Assembly: GCA_943787425.1 (NCBI GenBank)
Contig: CALSMJ010000003.1
Coordinates: 248,001 to 312,000 of the forward strand
Direction of reading: 5' to 3'
DNA: 64,000 nucleotides
Source of the DNA: an uncultured Pseudomonadales bacterium
GTDB taxonomy: Bacteria > Pseudomonadota > Gammaproteobacteria > Pseudomonadales > Azotimanducaceae
Shown here: positions 18,424 through 31,227 of the stretch, in pieces
Layout: each line of letters begins with the position of its first letter
Numbering within the stretch: position 1 is the stretch's first letter
Position numbers and translations under genes: made by a program
Notes under the pieces: generated by a model
Seen by the model: only the letters and a program-made list of their open reading frames with translations
Told to the model about the DNA's origin: nothing
The model's database searches: none

Positions 18424-19660
18424 TCAGATAAGAGCAGAGCTTGAAGCATTTTTAGACGCTGAGTTTTCACCGGATTTGTCATTGGTCGAGTGGCGCAAAA
18501 GACTGCTTGCTGCGGGCTGGGCGGCGCCGCTGTGGCCCGCGGCCTATTTTGGACGAGACTTTTCCCAAGCCGAGGCGTTGGTGGTATCACAAGTTTTTGC
18601 CGAACGGCAAATTGTCGGCGCCGCGCAAGTCGGACCGCGTCGATTGGCGGCGGAAACCATTCTTGCCCATGGTACATCGGAGCAAAAGCTGCGCTATTTG
18701 CCGAAGATTTTGACCGGCGAGCACGCTTGGTGCCAACTGTTCAGCGAGCCTGGGAGTGGATCCGACCTTGCCGGCGCCTCAACTCGGGCGGAGCGAAAGG
18801 CCGATCATTGGCTCATCAATGGCCAGAAAGTTTGGAATACCAGTGCGCACCATGCCGACTTTGGTATTTTAGTTGCGCGCTCGAATTGGGACCTGCCCAA
18901 ACACCAGGGCCTGTCGTATTTCCTAATCGATATGCGCCAGCCTGGCGTTGAAGTTCGGCCTTTAAAGCAGATGAATGGCCACGCATCCTTTAATGAAGTG
19001 TTTTTAACCGATGCCCGGGTGCCGCTTGATGACCTCGTCGGCGGTGAGGGTAAGGGTTGGGCGGTTGCCACGACCACGCTTTCGATCGAGCGCCAAGGTT
19101 TTGCCCGTGGTCGGAGTCAGGGTGCGCCGGCCGCGGCCTCGGCGGGTCGGGTTTATGAAGAGCTGGCGCGAGAGCTCGAAATTGATAATGAGCCCTATAC
19201 TTGGTATCCCCAGCGTGAAGGCCGCCCGGACTTGATTATGCAGCGGGCACAAGACACGGGCGCGATTGAAAACGATGTGGTTCGCCAAGAAATTGCGAAA
19301 TTGATTTGTCTCACCGAGGCCGCACGGATTTCAGCAAACCAGGTTTCAGCGCACCAAAAGTCTGGCGGTCAAGGCGTGTTACCGGCGGGATCGATTGGAA
19401 AGCTCGGCGCGAGTGTGATTGCAAGGCACGCGGCGCATGTGCACACCATGATCTCAGGCGCAAGCGCGATGTTGAGCGGCCCTGATTCGGCGGCTGATGG
19501 CGTGATTGCGGAAACGCTGATTTCGGTTCCCGCTATTTCGATTGCGGGTGGTACCGACGAAATCCAGCGTAATATTATTGCCGAACGCGTGTTGGGGATG
19601 CCAAAAGAGCAGCGGATGGATACCGGGCCCTTTCGGGATATCCCGCGCAATGGGCAGTAG
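18413..19660 (+). CDS. Acyl-CoA dehydrogenase, second subunit of the pair
   Basis: Acyl-CoA dehydrogenase family with QLFSEPGSGSDLAG (flavin-binding middle domain, ~residue 110), the KVWNTSAHHADFGIL region and the C-terminal GGTDEIQRNIIAERVLGMP. The position that is Glu in medium-chain enzymes (YEGT) is Gly here (AGGT), as in many FadE-type partners. I chose the ATG at 18413, preceded by AGGAGG (416 aa); the open frame begins at 18389. It overlaps the previous subunit by 11 nt, suggesting a fixed stoichiometry. Confidence 0.9.
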   Translation: MSHDQIRAELEAFLDAEFSPDLSLVEWRKRLLAAGWAAPLWPAAYFGRDFSQAEALVVSQVFAERQIVGAAQVGPRRLAAETILAHGTSEQKLRYLPKILTGEHAWCQLFSEPGSGSDLAGASTRAERKADHWLINGQKVWNTSAHHADFGILVARSNWDLPKHQGLSYFLIDMRQPGVEVRPLKQMNGHASFNEVFLTDARVPLDDLVGGEGKGWAVATTTLSIERQGFARGRSQGAPAAASAGRVYEELARELEIDNEPYTWYPQREGRPDLIMQRAQDTGAIENDVVRQEIAKLICLTEAARISANQVSAHQKSGGQGVLPAGSIGKLGASVIARHAAHVHTMISGASAMLSGPDSAADGVIAETLISVPAISIAGGTDEIQRNIIAERVLGMPKEQRMDTGPFRDIPRNGQ

Positions 19661-19738
19661 GGATCTCCGCCTTGGTCGCAACGCTGAGTTGTCCCAGAAT
19701 GAAAGCAGTGATTCTAAGATTAAGAAAAGGAGTGTTAA

Positions 19739-20110
19739 ATGAGTTTCAAAGGAATAGACCACGTTGTCATTCGAGTGGCTGATATCGAGGCCGCGGTAGC
19801 CAACTACAATAAGATTCTGGGGATTGAGCCTGACCGGGCGCACTCAGACGCGCTGATGGCAGATCAGGCCTTTTATCGCTTCGACAACGGCACCTTTTTA
19901 GAATTGATTTCGCCAACCCAAGACGCCTCGCCCCTGACCGCGTCTTTGAATAAGCTTGGCGATGGTGTGCACACGGTGGCCTTTGCCGTTGCCGATCCGA
20001 AAGCCACGGCCGAGTCCTTGTCGGCATCCGGCGTCCGCACGATTGGCGGCGCGTTTGTGCATCCCGCTGAGGCGAATGGCTTGCTGGTGCAGTTGAGCCC
20101 CGCATCATAA
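19739..20110 (+). CDS. VOC-family protein, methylmalonyl-CoA epimerase-like
   Basis: Small (123 aa) vicinal oxygen chelate protein. Candidate metal ligands are His in GIDHVVIRV (residue ~8), Glu in FLELISPT (~56) and His in GVHTVAFAV (~77). The last position, usually Glu, is Gln in LLVQLSP. The overall pattern resembles methylmalonyl-CoA epimerase and other acyl-CoA-handling VOC proteins, which fits its place between acyl-CoA dehydrogenases. AAAAGGAG precedes the ATG. Specific function unproven. Confidence 0.75.
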   Translation: MSFKGIDHVVIRVADIEAAVANYNKILGIEPDRAHSDALMADQAFYRFDNGTFLELISPTQDASPLTASLNKLGDGVHTVAFAVADPKATAESLSASGVRTIGGAFVHPAEANGLLVQLSPAS

Positions 20111-20155
20111 GTTGAGCGCGAACATCTATTTGAGACGATAAAGGAGTGCCGAGGC

Positions 20156-21346
20156 GTGAACGAAGCATTAGTGCAATTTCGATCGGAAACAAGAGCTTGG
20201 CTAGCCGCTAACTGCCCTGCCGGTGCTCGCGGACCGGGTGAGACCCATAGCGGAAGCACGAAAGTCGCTTTCCAGCCTGACACCCAGCGGTGGTTGGAGG
20301 TGATGGCAGAGCGCGGCTGGACGGTGCCACAGTGGCCAAAAGAATATGGCGGCGCTGGCTTAAGCTTGGCCGAAACCCAGATACTGTATGAAGAGATGCA
20401 GGCCATTGATGCCCGGCCACCGCTGGTAAACATGGGCACCCGAATGCTGGGGCCGACCTTGTTGGAGCACGGCACCGAGGATCAAAAGCGGCGGCATTTG
20501 ACCTTGATCGCCAAAGGCGGGGCGGCTTGGTGCCAGGGTTATAGCGAGCCGGGCGCAGGCTCTGATTTAGCGGCGCTTAATACCAAGGCAGTGCTGCATG
20601 GTGATCATTTCCAGATTGATGGCCAAAAAATTTGGACCTCCGGGGCGCAATATGCGGACTGGATGTTCTGCTTAGTCCGAACCGATTCAAGTGTGCCGAA
20701 GCATCAGGGGATCAGTTTTATTTTGTTGCCCATGGATCAACCTGGGGTCACTGTTAAGCCCATCCAGCTTATTTCAGGAAGCTCGCCGTTCTGTGAAACC
20801 TTTTTAGAGGGTGCCTTGGCCGAAAAACGAGACCTTGTGGGCACGCTGAATGAGGGTTGGGGCATCGCTAAGCGCCTACTTCAGCATGAACGCTCAGGTC
20901 AGGGCGGCCTTGGCCCATCAGCCGGCCGATCTCGGCCCGTTGGGGTGACGATTGATCTTGATCTCACGGATCTTTTGCGTCGGTATGCAACCGATCCAGT
21001 TCAGACAGCAAGCCAACGCGATGAGGTCATTCAATGGCAGATGCGCAGTCGCGCGTTTTCTTTAACGCAGCGCAGGATGGGCGAAGAAGCACGAGGGGGC
21101 GCCGCACCGGGTGCGGCAACTTCGATGTTTAAACTCTATGGCGCGTCCTTAGCGCAAGACAAACAAGCTTTAACGGCTGATTTGATGGGCAGCCAGGGTA
21201 TGGGGTGGGAGGCGGCTGGCTTTTCGCCCGAGGAATTGGGCGCTACACGATCTTGGCTCGCCAGTCGGGCAGTCACGATCTACGGCGGGACCAACGAAGT
21301 GCAAGCCAATATCATTGCGAAACGAGTGTTGGGTCTGCCGGATTAG
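20156..21346 (+). CDS. Acyl-CoA dehydrogenase (third in the cluster)
   Basis: Family features are PQWPKEYGGAGLSLAETQILYEE in the N-terminal domain (residues ~60-82), WCQGYSEPGAGSDLAAL (~124), DGQKIWTSGAQYADW and the C-terminal IYGGTNEVQANIIAKRVLGLP. The Glu of the canonical YEGT motif is again Gly. It is 396 aa and starts at GTG 20156 after AAAGGAGTGCC. It lies 45 nt after the small VOC gene, so it probably belongs to the same transcript. Acyl substrate unknown. Confidence 0.9.
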   Translation: MNEALVQFRSETRAWLAANCPAGARGPGETHSGSTKVAFQPDTQRWLEVMAERGWTVPQWPKEYGGAGLSLAETQILYEEMQAIDARPPLVNMGTRMLGPTLLEHGTEDQKRRHLTLIAKGGAAWCQGYSEPGAGSDLAALNTKAVLHGDHFQIDGQKIWTSGAQYADWMFCLVRTDSSVPKHQGISFILLPMDQPGVTVKPIQLISGSSPFCETFLEGALAEKRDLVGTLNEGWGIAKRLLQHERSGQGGLGPSAGRSRPVGVTIDLDLTDLLRRYATDPVQTASQRDEVIQWQMRSRAFSLTQRRMGEEARGGAAPGAATSMFKLYGASLAQDKQALTADLMGSQGMGWEAAGFSPEELGATRSWLASRAVTIYGGTNEVQANIIAKRVLGLPD

Positions 21347-21682
21347 GTTCTTGGGATAAGAAGCAGGCGAGACCGTTCGAACGTATTCGGTGAACGCGCT
21401 GCGTGTCGAGGATGAGGCTGTCGAATATAGCGCCGAAGCCTTCAAGTCCCATCTAGGATCGAGAGCATTGGATATCGGTGAGTAAGCGTTGCGTTAGCAC
21501 GGGTTGCTTCAGAGGTAGCCTGAAGGAATCGCGATAGATCGCAAGGCGCCGGTTTGTCTTGGGTGGTTTGTCCGGATCGCAAAGCTTCGCTGGATCGGTA
21601 ACGGAAAATGCGATGATCTTGATTTTCAGTCCAGGCAGACTGCTGGTACACTTCGCTCTCGAACGGTAAAGAGCATTTCCCA
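21347..21682. other. Intergenic region before ribA
   Basis: About 336 nt between the last acyl-CoA dehydrogenase and ribA. I looked for the conserved blocks of an FMN riboswitch, because ribA is outside the rib operon, and did not find them. The minus-strand open frame across this region has no recognisable motif and overlaps the ribA start. Confidence 0.4.
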
Positions 21683-22285
21683 ATGCCAGTCCAATTTGTC
21701 GCATCCTGTGAATTGCCAACCCAGTTTGGCAAGTTCGTCATGCACGGTTTTGAGGATCCCGATACGGGCCAGGAACACGTGGCGCTCACCTTTGGTTCCA
21801 TTGCCAATCAGGCAGGGGTACTGTGCCGCGTTCATTCCGAATGCTTAACGGGAGACTGTTTGTTTAGCATGCGATGTGATTGCGGTTCGCAGTTGCAGAC
21901 GGCGATGCAGAGAATTTCTGAACAAGGCGCTGGGGTTTTACTCTATCTCCGGCAAGAGGGTCGGGGCATTGGCTTGATTAATAAAATCAGAGCCTATCAG
22001 CTTCAAGATGCTGGGGCTGATACCGTTGAAGCCAATGAACGCCTTGGGTTTGATGCGGACCTCCGAGATTACACGGTGTGTCGTAATATGTTTGCGCATC
22101 TTCAGGTGGGGTCTGTTCGGTTGATGACCAATAACCCCGTGAAGGTTAACGCCTTGACCAAATTGGGCATCGAAGTGCAGGACCGCATGCCAATAGAGAC
22201 CGGTCACAACGACCATAATGATCGTTACCTCAAGACGAAAGCAGGAAAGTTAGGACACTTGCTGGGCCAATCAACGCTCGGCTAA
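21683..22285 (+). CDS. ribA: GTP cyclohydrolase II
   Basis: First committed step of riboflavin synthesis from GTP. The zinc site and catalytic motif are intact: [20 protein letters not shown] at ~residues 49-68, then [19 protein letters not shown] (~92-110) and [11 protein letters not shown]. At 200 aa it is a stand-alone RibA rather than a RibBA fusion. It lies apart from ribD-ribH, and its 3' end overlaps that of the convergent dxs by 4 nt. Confidence 0.95.
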   Translation: MPVQFVASCELPTQFGKFVMHGFEDPDTGQEHVALTFGSIANQAGVLCRVHSECLTGDCLFSMRCDCGSQLQTAMQRISEQGAGVLLYLRQEGRGIGLINKIRAYQLQDAGADTVEANERLGFDADLRDYTVCRNMFAHLQVGSVRLMTNNPVKVNALTKLGIEVQDRMPIETGHNDHNDRYLKTKAGKLGHLLGQSTLG

Positions 22286-24153
22286 TTGTCGAAGGCTGCC
22301 TGATGGTCAAGGATCTGCTGCAAGATGCTGGTGGCATCCAGGCCGGCAGCCTTAATCATTTCTGCAGGTTTTTCGGGCTGGATAAATTCGTCCGGTATGC
22401 CCAGGTTTAAAACCAATCCGCGATACCCGGTTCTGGCTAAGCTTTCATTGACAGCAGAGCCGGCACCGCCCTGAATCGCATTTTCTTCGAGGGTTACAAC
22501 GAAGTCATGCTGGCTTGCAAGGTGCTTGATCAGGGCTTCATCAAGCGGTTTGACGAATCGCATATCCACAAGGGTTGCATTTAATTGTTCGGCGACAGTG
22601 CGTCCCGTCGTCAGCATGCTGCCAAAGACCAATATTGCAATCTCGCTGCCGGAGCGGCGGATGGTGCCACGGCCCAATTCGATTTCGATCGGTGTCTCAG
22701 AGCCTTCGCCGGTGATGGCCCCTCTTGGATAGCGCACACAGGCGGGGCCCGAATGATCATAGCCAAATTCGAGCATGGCTTTGAGTTCACTTTCGTCTGA
22801 AGGCGCCATCAGAACAATGTTGGGGATGCACCGTAAAAAGCTGTAATCAAAGACCCCGGAATGGGTCGGCCCATCCTCAAGCAGCCCAGCACGGTCGATT
22901 GCAAACAGCACATCCAAATTCTGAATGGCGATGTCATGAACAAGTTGATCATAGGCGCGCTGTAGAAAGGTGGAATAAATGGCGACGACAGGCTTCATGC
23001 CTTCGCATGCGAGTCCAGCAGCCAGGGTTACCGCATGTTGTTCTGCGATGGCAACGTCAAAGTAACGGTCTGCAAAGCGCTCGGAGAACGCGACCAGGTC
23101 TGAGCCTTCGCGCATGGCGGGTGTAATGGCCATAAGACGGGCGTCTGCTTGCGCCTTATCGCAGACCCATTGCCCAAAGATGTTGGAGTAGCTGGGCAGT
23201 TTTTCGTTGCGGCCAACCGGGGTGGTTTCAATTTTTGACATCGAATGAGTGCCGATGGGCGCGGCTTCGGCGGGTTCAAAGCCCTTGCCCTTTTGGGTCA
23301 CAAGATGCAGAAATTGTGGCCCCCTCTGATCCTTAATATTGGTTAAAGCCGAAACTAAAGCGCGTAAATCGTGGCCGTCAATCGGGCCAATATAGTTCAA
23401 GCCTAATTCGTCAAAAAGCGTTCCCGGCACAACCATGCCTTTCATATGCTCTTCCGTTTTTCGCGCGAAGTTTTGTGCCGAAGGCAGGTGACTTAGAATT
23501 TTCTTGCCGCCCTGGCGAACATTTAAATAAAACCGGCTTGAGAGAATGCGGGCAAAATAACTTGCGAGTCCACCAACGTTTTCTGAAATGGACATGGCGT
23601 TGTCGTTCAGGATGACCAGCATATCGGCATCAAGCGAGCCGGCGTGATTCAGGGCTTCAAAGGCCATGCCGGCGGTCATGGCGCCATCTCCGATGACAGC
23701 AACGGTTTTAGATGGGTTGCCTTGGGCTTTTTTAGCCAAGGCCATTCCTAGGCCAGCACTGATCGAAGTCGAGGAGTGCCCGACACCAAAGGTATCAAAA
23801 GGACTTTCGTCTCTTGATGGGAAGGGTGCCAGCCCGTCTTTGCGCCGCAAGGAGCCCATCTGTTCTCGCCGGCCCGTTAAAATCTTGTGTGGGTAGGTCT
23901 GATGGCCGACATCCCAGATTAAGTGGTCGTCCGGCGTATCGAAGCAATAATGCAGCGCAACGGTTAATTCAACGACACCAAGGCCGGCGCCAAAGTGCCC
24001 GCCGGTTTGTCCAACGGTATACAGCAGGAAGTGCCTGAGTTCATCAACCAATTGATCCAACTCAGCCAAACTCAGCTGTCTTAAGTCGCTCGGAACAATG
24101 ACAGTATCGAGCAGTGGCGTATGGGGACGCTCGGTTGGGATGGTGTAGAACAT
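22282..24153 (-). CDS. dxs: 1-deoxy-D-xylulose-5-phosphate synthase
   Basis: Thiamine-diphosphate enzyme that makes DXP from pyruvate and glyceraldehyde 3-phosphate, entry to the MEP isoprenoid pathway. Signatures are [34 protein letters not shown], the ThDP-binding [34 protein letters not shown] text near residue 235, and the pyrimidine domain [18 protein letters not shown]. The length of 623 aa is normal. It is the last gene of xseB-ispA-dxs, so the MEP entry step and prenyl chain elongation are made together. Confidence 0.97.
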   Translation of the reverse strand: MFYTIPTERPHTPLLDTVIVPSDLRQLSLAELDQLVDELRHFLLYTVGQTGGHFGAGLGVVELTVALHYCFDTPDDHLIWDVGHQTYPHKILTGRREQMGSLRRKDGLAPFPSRDESPFDTFGVGHSSTSISAGLGMALAKKAQGNPSKTVAVIGDGAMTAGMAFEALNHAGSLDADMLVILNDNAMSISENVGGLASYFARILSSRFYLNVRQGGKKILSHLPSAQNFARKTEEHMKGMVVPGTLFDELGLNYIGPIDGHDLRALVSALTNIKDQRGPQFLHLVTQKGKGFEPAEAAPIGTHSMSKIETTPVGRNEKLPSYSNIFGQWVCDKAQADARLMAITPAMREGSDLVAFSERFADRYFDVAIAEQHAVTLAAGLACEGMKPVVAIYSTFLQRAYDQLVHDIAIQNLDVLFAIDRAGLLEDGPTHSGVFDYSFLRCIPNIVLMAPSDESELKAMLEFGYDHSGPACVRYPRGAITGEGSETPIEIELGRGTIRRSGSEIAILVFGSMLTTGRTVAEQLNATLVDMRFVKPLDEALIKHLASQHDFVVTLEENAIQGGAGSAVNESLARTGYRGLVLNLGIPDEFIQPEKPAEMIKAAGLDATSILQQILDHQAAFDN

Positions 24154-24216
24154 ACGGCGAATTGATTCAATTGGTGGATGCAGTTTACACGAAAGCTGCG
24201 CGAGATTTTCTCGGTA

Positions 24217-25092
24217 TTAATGTTTTCTTTCGACCATGTAATGAACCAGTGCACGCAGATTGTCGGTTTCAAGCGGCGATTGCTCGAGAAGATTTAAAGC
24301 GGTCTTCGTCAGGTCAGCAAGATGGTTTTGCGCCGCCTCAAGGCCTAACAAGGAAACAAAGGTCGATTTTGCCTGAGCTCGGTCCGAGCCTTGCTGTTTG
24401 CCGAGCGTTTCAGTGCTACTGGTTTCATCGAGAATGTCGTCTTGCACCTGGAATGCCAGGCCGAGTTGCGCGCCGAAAGCTCGGAGCAGTCGCTCAAAGG
24501 GCACTTGCTTGTCCGCCATGATCGCGGCGCTGGCTGCTGAGAATTCAATGAGCGCACCGGTCTTGAGCGCATGCATCTCGCTGAGGGCACTTAAGCTAAG
24601 CGTTTGGTGTTCCCCAGCCATATCCAACACTTGGCCGCCCACCATACCCTGGATGCCGGATGCGGCGCTCAGCGCTTGGATAAGACGAAGCCTTGCTGCG
24701 GGATCAAGTAGGACATCCTCTGCAAGTGTTTGAAAGGCAGCCGCTTGTAGTGCGTCTCCCGCCAGAATCGCAAGCGCGTCTCCAAACTGAATGTGGGTAC
24801 TGGGTTTGCCACGCCGTAACGGGTCATCATCCATTGCCGGCAAGTCGTCATGGATTAACGAATAGGCATGGATCAGTTCAACGGCGATTGCGGTGCTATC
24901 TGCTTGATCCAAGTTAATCCCGAGCGCCTCGGCACTCAGATAGACAAGGGTTGCGCGCAGACGCTTACCCCCACCAAGACACGCATACGCCATGGCATCA
25001 GAGAGCGTTTTGGGTTGGTCAAATGCACTGAGTCGTTGTGCAAGCTTTACTTCGATTCGGTTTTGGAACGGGGCTAGAAACTCAGCCGTCAT
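24217..25092 (-). CDS. ispA: Farnesyl (geranyl) diphosphate synthase
   Basis: Short-chain trans-prenyltransferase. The first aspartate-rich motif is DDLPAMDDDPLRRG, the second FQVQDDILDE, with GGKRLRATLVYL near the N-terminus. I used the ATG at 25092 (MTAEFLAPFQ, 291 aa); it overlaps the xseB stop by 11 nt, as usual in this operon. The frame stays open to 25128, so a 303 aa form is possible. Confidence 0.95.
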   Translation of the reverse strand: MTAEFLAPFQNRIEVKLAQRLSAFDQPKTLSDAMAYACLGGGKRLRATLVYLSAEALGINLDQADSTAIAVELIHAYSLIHDDLPAMDDDPLRRGKPSTHIQFGDALAILAGDALQAAAFQTLAEDVLLDPAARLRLIQALSAASGIQGMVGGQVLDMAGEHQTLSLSALSEMHALKTGALIEFSAASAAIMADKQVPFERLLRAFGAQLGLAFQVQDDILDETSSTETLGKQQGSDRAQAKSTFVSLLGLEAAQNHLADLTKTALNLLEQSPLETDNLRALVHYMVERKH

Positions 25093-25321
25093 CGGAAGAC
25101 TCGAAGGGCTCGGATGCGATGCCATCACTGGTTTTTACCAGCTGCGCGACGGTTTGCTCGGCCTCCGTTAGGGCTTTCTGGCATGCGCGGGTTAACGCAA
25201 TGCCTTCTTGAAAGGCTTTCAAGGAGTCCTCAAGGGAGAGCTCACCGGCTTCCATGGTCTCAACCAAGGTTTCGAGTTTCTTTAAGGATGCTTCAAAGGG
25301 GAAGGCTTTGGCTTGGGGCAT
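25082..25321 (-). CDS. xseB: Exodeoxyribonuclease VII small subunit
   Basis: Small helical subunit of ExoVII, which degrades single-stranded DNA with XseA. It has FEASLKKLETLVETMEAGEL followed by SLEDSLKAFQEGIALTRACQ, the family pattern. The ATG at 25321 gives 79 aa, matching the usual ~80. The frame is open to 25378, and a GTG at 25351 is an alternative start. It is the first gene of xseB-ispA-dxs. Confidence 0.93.
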   Translation of the reverse strand: MPQAKAFPFEASLKKLETLVETMEAGELSLEDSLKAFQEGIALTRACQKALTEAEQTVAQLVKTSDGIASEPFESSDDG

Positions 25322-25374
25322 ATCAGTGCTGTTGTCATCAATTTGATGCACCTTACTGCCGCGCCTGCGACAGG

Positions 25375-25491
25375 TCAATCCACCGCCGAGGGCTTTTTAT
25401 CCTGGTCAATACCTGATCGCTTTGCCCGCTTAGGGGTTGCTAAGCGCTTGCTCGCCTTGTAGGCCCTGAGATATTGCGGGCTAGATTGCAT
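25375..25491 (-). CDS. Possible small basic protein (38 aa), doubtful
   Basis: An open frame directly upstream of xseB encoding a very basic peptide (MQSSPQYLRAYKASKRLATP, then KRAKRSGIDQDKKPSAVD). The frame is open 13 codons further upstream with similar composition but no ATG. It has no clear ribosome-binding site and I recognise no homologue. It may be a real small gene, a remnant, or chance. Confidence 0.25.
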   Translation of the reverse strand: MQSSPQYLRAYKASKRLATPKRAKRSGIDQDKKPSAVD

Positions 25492-25534
25492 TCGCTGCTT
25501 GTGGGCCGTGGCCGATTTGGGTTTGAGCGCCTAA

Positions 25535-25555
25535 TGCTCGCCTAAATGGCGAGCA
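25535..25555 (-). terminator. Perfect 8-bp hairpin after lacZ
   Basis: TGCTCGCC and GGCGAGCA form a perfect 8-bp stem with a 5-nt loop, ending 5 nt past the lacZ stop codon. There is no T-run on the minus strand, so it is either a weak intrinsic terminator or an mRNA 3'-end stabilising hairpin. Confidence 0.5.
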
Positions 25556-25559
25556 AGGA

Positions 25560-28663
<3,104 letters not shown>

Positions 28664-28686
28664 CGCTCGTCATCGATTTAAGGAGT

Positions 28687-29983
28687 TTAATCGAGATCGC
28701 GATAGCGTGGGACGTTGAATAAAATCGCCACCATAATGATTAAACCGATCGCAGATAAACCAACCGCCCATTGTGGTCCGTAAAATTCTGCAAGCAGGCT
28801 GATTGGATAAATGCTGACCGATAACAGCGCCATCTCCAGCATATAGATGCTCATCACCCGGCCGCGGAACTCGTCGTCGACATAGGATTGGATCAGGACA
28901 TTGCTAAGCGACATGCGGGTTGCTTGACCAAAGCCGACGACGGTCAGAAGCACGACCGAAATCCAAAAATGGGTTGATACCGCGAAGAGCAGCAAACTAA
29001 TGCCCATGATGCCAGCCCCCCATAACAGGATCCGGGCTCGACGCCGATTTCCGAACGAGGCGATGTAGAGCGAGCCGAGGAGCGAACCAATACCTGAGAT
29101 CGAGATCAATAATCCAAGCCGATCCGGCCCCGCTGCTAAGACGTCTTTCGCAAAGCCAGGCAGCAGCATGAAATAAGTTAAGCTGAAAAACACCATGACG
29201 AAGTTGCACCCGAGCAGCATGAAGATAGATGGGGGTATCGAGCACATATCGAAAGCCAAGACGCAGCTCGACCAGCATTGAACCGGTGGGCATATCAGCG
29301 TCGGCTTTATCGCTAACGTGAATAAAAGACATGAGCGCAGCAGACCACAAATACAGTCCGGCCATCAGCAAATAGACCCATTGCGCTGGATCAATATTGC
29401 CATTGCCGCCGCCGAGGGCCGCAACCAGGCCGCCCGCCAAGCCTGGGAGCAGCAATCGGGCCGTATTCATGCCCGAGGTGCTTAAGCCAATGGCATTGGT
29501 GAGGCGATTGAGACCGACTATATCCTTGGTAAAAGCCTGCCGTGCTGGCATCATCGCGTTCATCACAAGGCCCTGCAGGATCGATGACACGAGTAAGTGC
29601 TCAAAGATGAGTTCCCCACGATAAATAAGCGCCGCAATCCAGAAGGTGATGAGTGCATTGGCAACGCCGCTGATCTGGAGCACAACTTTTTTTTGCCGCA
29701 CACGATCGGCAACGACGCCGCCCAGTGGCGCGGCGAGGAGGCCGACGAGGCCGCCGGCCGCCGTCATCCATCCAAGTTTTTCGTAGGACGCGGTGATTTC
29801 ATAGACCAGCCAACCTCGAATGAACATTTGGATGTTCATGGCGGCAAAATTGCCGCAGAGGGCGAGAAAAAACCAACGATAGTTCTTGATTTCAAATGCG
29901 GCGAAGGTGCTGCGCCAGCGGCTTCGCTGCACGGTTGGTGTTAGCGGAGCCTCGGCGTTTGACGCGGTATTTGGGTTGGCCAT
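28687..29983 (-). pseudogene. MFS transporter (EntS/MFS_3-like), split by one frameshift
   Basis: A 12-helix major facilitator permease of ~430 residues read in two frames. The first frame starts at 29983 and carries the typical YRWFFLALCGNFAAMNIQMF and GGVVADRVRQKK (motif A-like) segments. It leaves frame after RLGFRYVLDTPI. The second frame continues as IFMLLGCNFVMVFFSLTYFM to the stop at 28687. Removing one base at ~29227 (the A in GATAGAT) fuses them. It lies 23 nt upstream of lacZ on the same strand, so it could have served as a beta-galactoside or product transporter, although the family also exports drugs and siderophores. Confidence 0.85.
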
Positions 29984-30036
29984 TCGATTAATATAGCAGG
30001 CCTAGCCCCTGAAGATAGGCCCGGGATACGGCTTGG

Positions 30037-31227
30037 TTACCCGCCGAGTTCAGCCAGCGCCTGGGCAGCGGCTTGACTTGAAAACAGGGCCTGACTTTGT
30101 CGAAGGTCTGTCCGTGCTGCGTCGGTTTGATTCAAGGCCTTGGCCGCCAAGCCTCGACCCAGAAAGTATCGGAAGTGGCTGGGATTGATTTTAATCGCCG
30201 CTGAAAAATGCTGCTGAGCTTGGCGAAATGCTTGTTTGGCCATGGCAATCTGACCGGCGGCACTGTGGATCTGTGCCTCAGTCTGGGATTGCGCAAGGGC
30301 TGCTTGGATATTCGATTGCGCTTGATCCAGATCGCCTTCTTTTAAAGCGATGAGCGCGGTTTGGGTCCGATTGTAGGCCTGAGTGTGTTGACTCAGCCGA
30401 TTGAGCTTGGATTGATAGCGATCAAAACCCAGGGTGAGGTCTTGGCGCGCGGCCCGTTTTAGGCGCTGCGCGGTCTCGCGATTTTTCTCGACGCGCTCTT
30501 GTGAGGGCGGGTGGCTGGCGAGCATACCGTCGAGCCAGTTATTGGACTGGCCCTTGGATAATTGAACGAAGGTTTCTTGCAGCGAAACTGCGGCCTCTGG
30601 GTCAAAGCCCGCGCGCATCATATAGACCATGCCGTAGGCATCGGACTCCAGTTCCGCCTCTCGCCCGTAGGAGGATACGATAAATTGCGCCCCCAATTGT
30701 GCGCCAGTATCAAAGATACGGCCATAATCGCCCGCGCTCTGATCGATTGCAGAACTGGCGGCGCCAATCACGCTGGACAGCAGCATGCCGCGCTCGATCG
30801 ATTTGGCGCTGTGGCGCGCCGCTGCGTGGACGATTTCATGGCTGAGGACAGCCGCGAGCTCTGCTTCGGAATTCAGTTTGGTAAGCAGGCCTCGGTTGAC
30901 TGCGATTTTACCCCCTGGCAAGGCCCAAGCATTGGGCGTGCTGTCATCGATGATGACGAACTCATACGGCAGCGATCGATCGGCGACCCTTGCTAAGCGT
31001 TGACCAATTTCGCTGACATAGCGGGTCAGGTCGGGATCGCTGAGATAGCGTCCGCCTTGGGACTGCTGGCTGGGTTCATATTGTTTTGCGCCCATAGAAA
31101 TTTCTTGTGACTCATCCAGCAGCATGAGCTCGTTCTTGCCCGTGACAGGGTTAACGGCGCAGCCGGGCAAGAATACGATCGCAAGCCAAAGTAGGCGTTG
31201 CATCTGTGCGGTCAGGGTGCTCGGCAT
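30037..31227 (-). CDS. M48-family metallopeptidase lipoprotein with C-terminal TPR repeats
   Basis: Periplasmic zinc protease of the BepA/LoiP type that handles misassembled outer-membrane proteins. The signal peptide ends in the lipobox LPGC (Cys ~23). The catalytic motif is HEIVHAAARH (~residue 129), with the third ligand in EAELESDAYGM (~190). Residues ~270-396 form TPR-like helices (SAAGQIAMAKQAFRQAQQHF). The ATG at 31227 follows AAGGA. It is 54 nt upstream of the MFS gene on the same strand. At 396 aa it is shorter than BepA. Confidence 0.9.
   Translation of the reverse strand: MPSTLTAQMQRLLWLAIVFLPGCAVNPVTGKNELMLLDESQEISMGAKQYEPSQQSQGGRYLSDPDLTRYVSEIGQRLARVADRSLPYEFVIIDDSTPNAWALPGGKIAVNRGLLTKLNSEAELAAVLSHEIVHAAARHSAKSIERGMLLSSVIGAASSAIDQSAGDYGRIFDTGAQLGAQFIVSSYGREAELESDAYGMVYMMRAGFDPEAAVSLQETFVQLSKGQSNNWLDGMLASHPPSQERVEKNRETAQRLKRAARQDLTLGFDRYQSKLNRLSQHTQAYNRTQTALIALKEGDLDQAQSNIQAALAQSQTEAQIHSAAGQIAMAKQAFRQAQQHFSAAIKINPSHFRYFLGRGLAAKALNQTDAARTDLRQSQALFSSQAAAQALAELGG

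Noticed and set aside
21347..21682. FMN riboswitch upstream of ribA
   Set aside because: The conserved riboswitch blocks are not present.
21442..21807. 121-codon minus-strand ORF across the ribA 5' end
   Set aside because: No recognisable motif, unlikely composition, and it overlaps the well-supported ribA start.
30501..31003. Plus-strand ORFs opposite the M48 peptidase
   Set aside because: Shadows of a gene with a clear lipobox and HExxH site.
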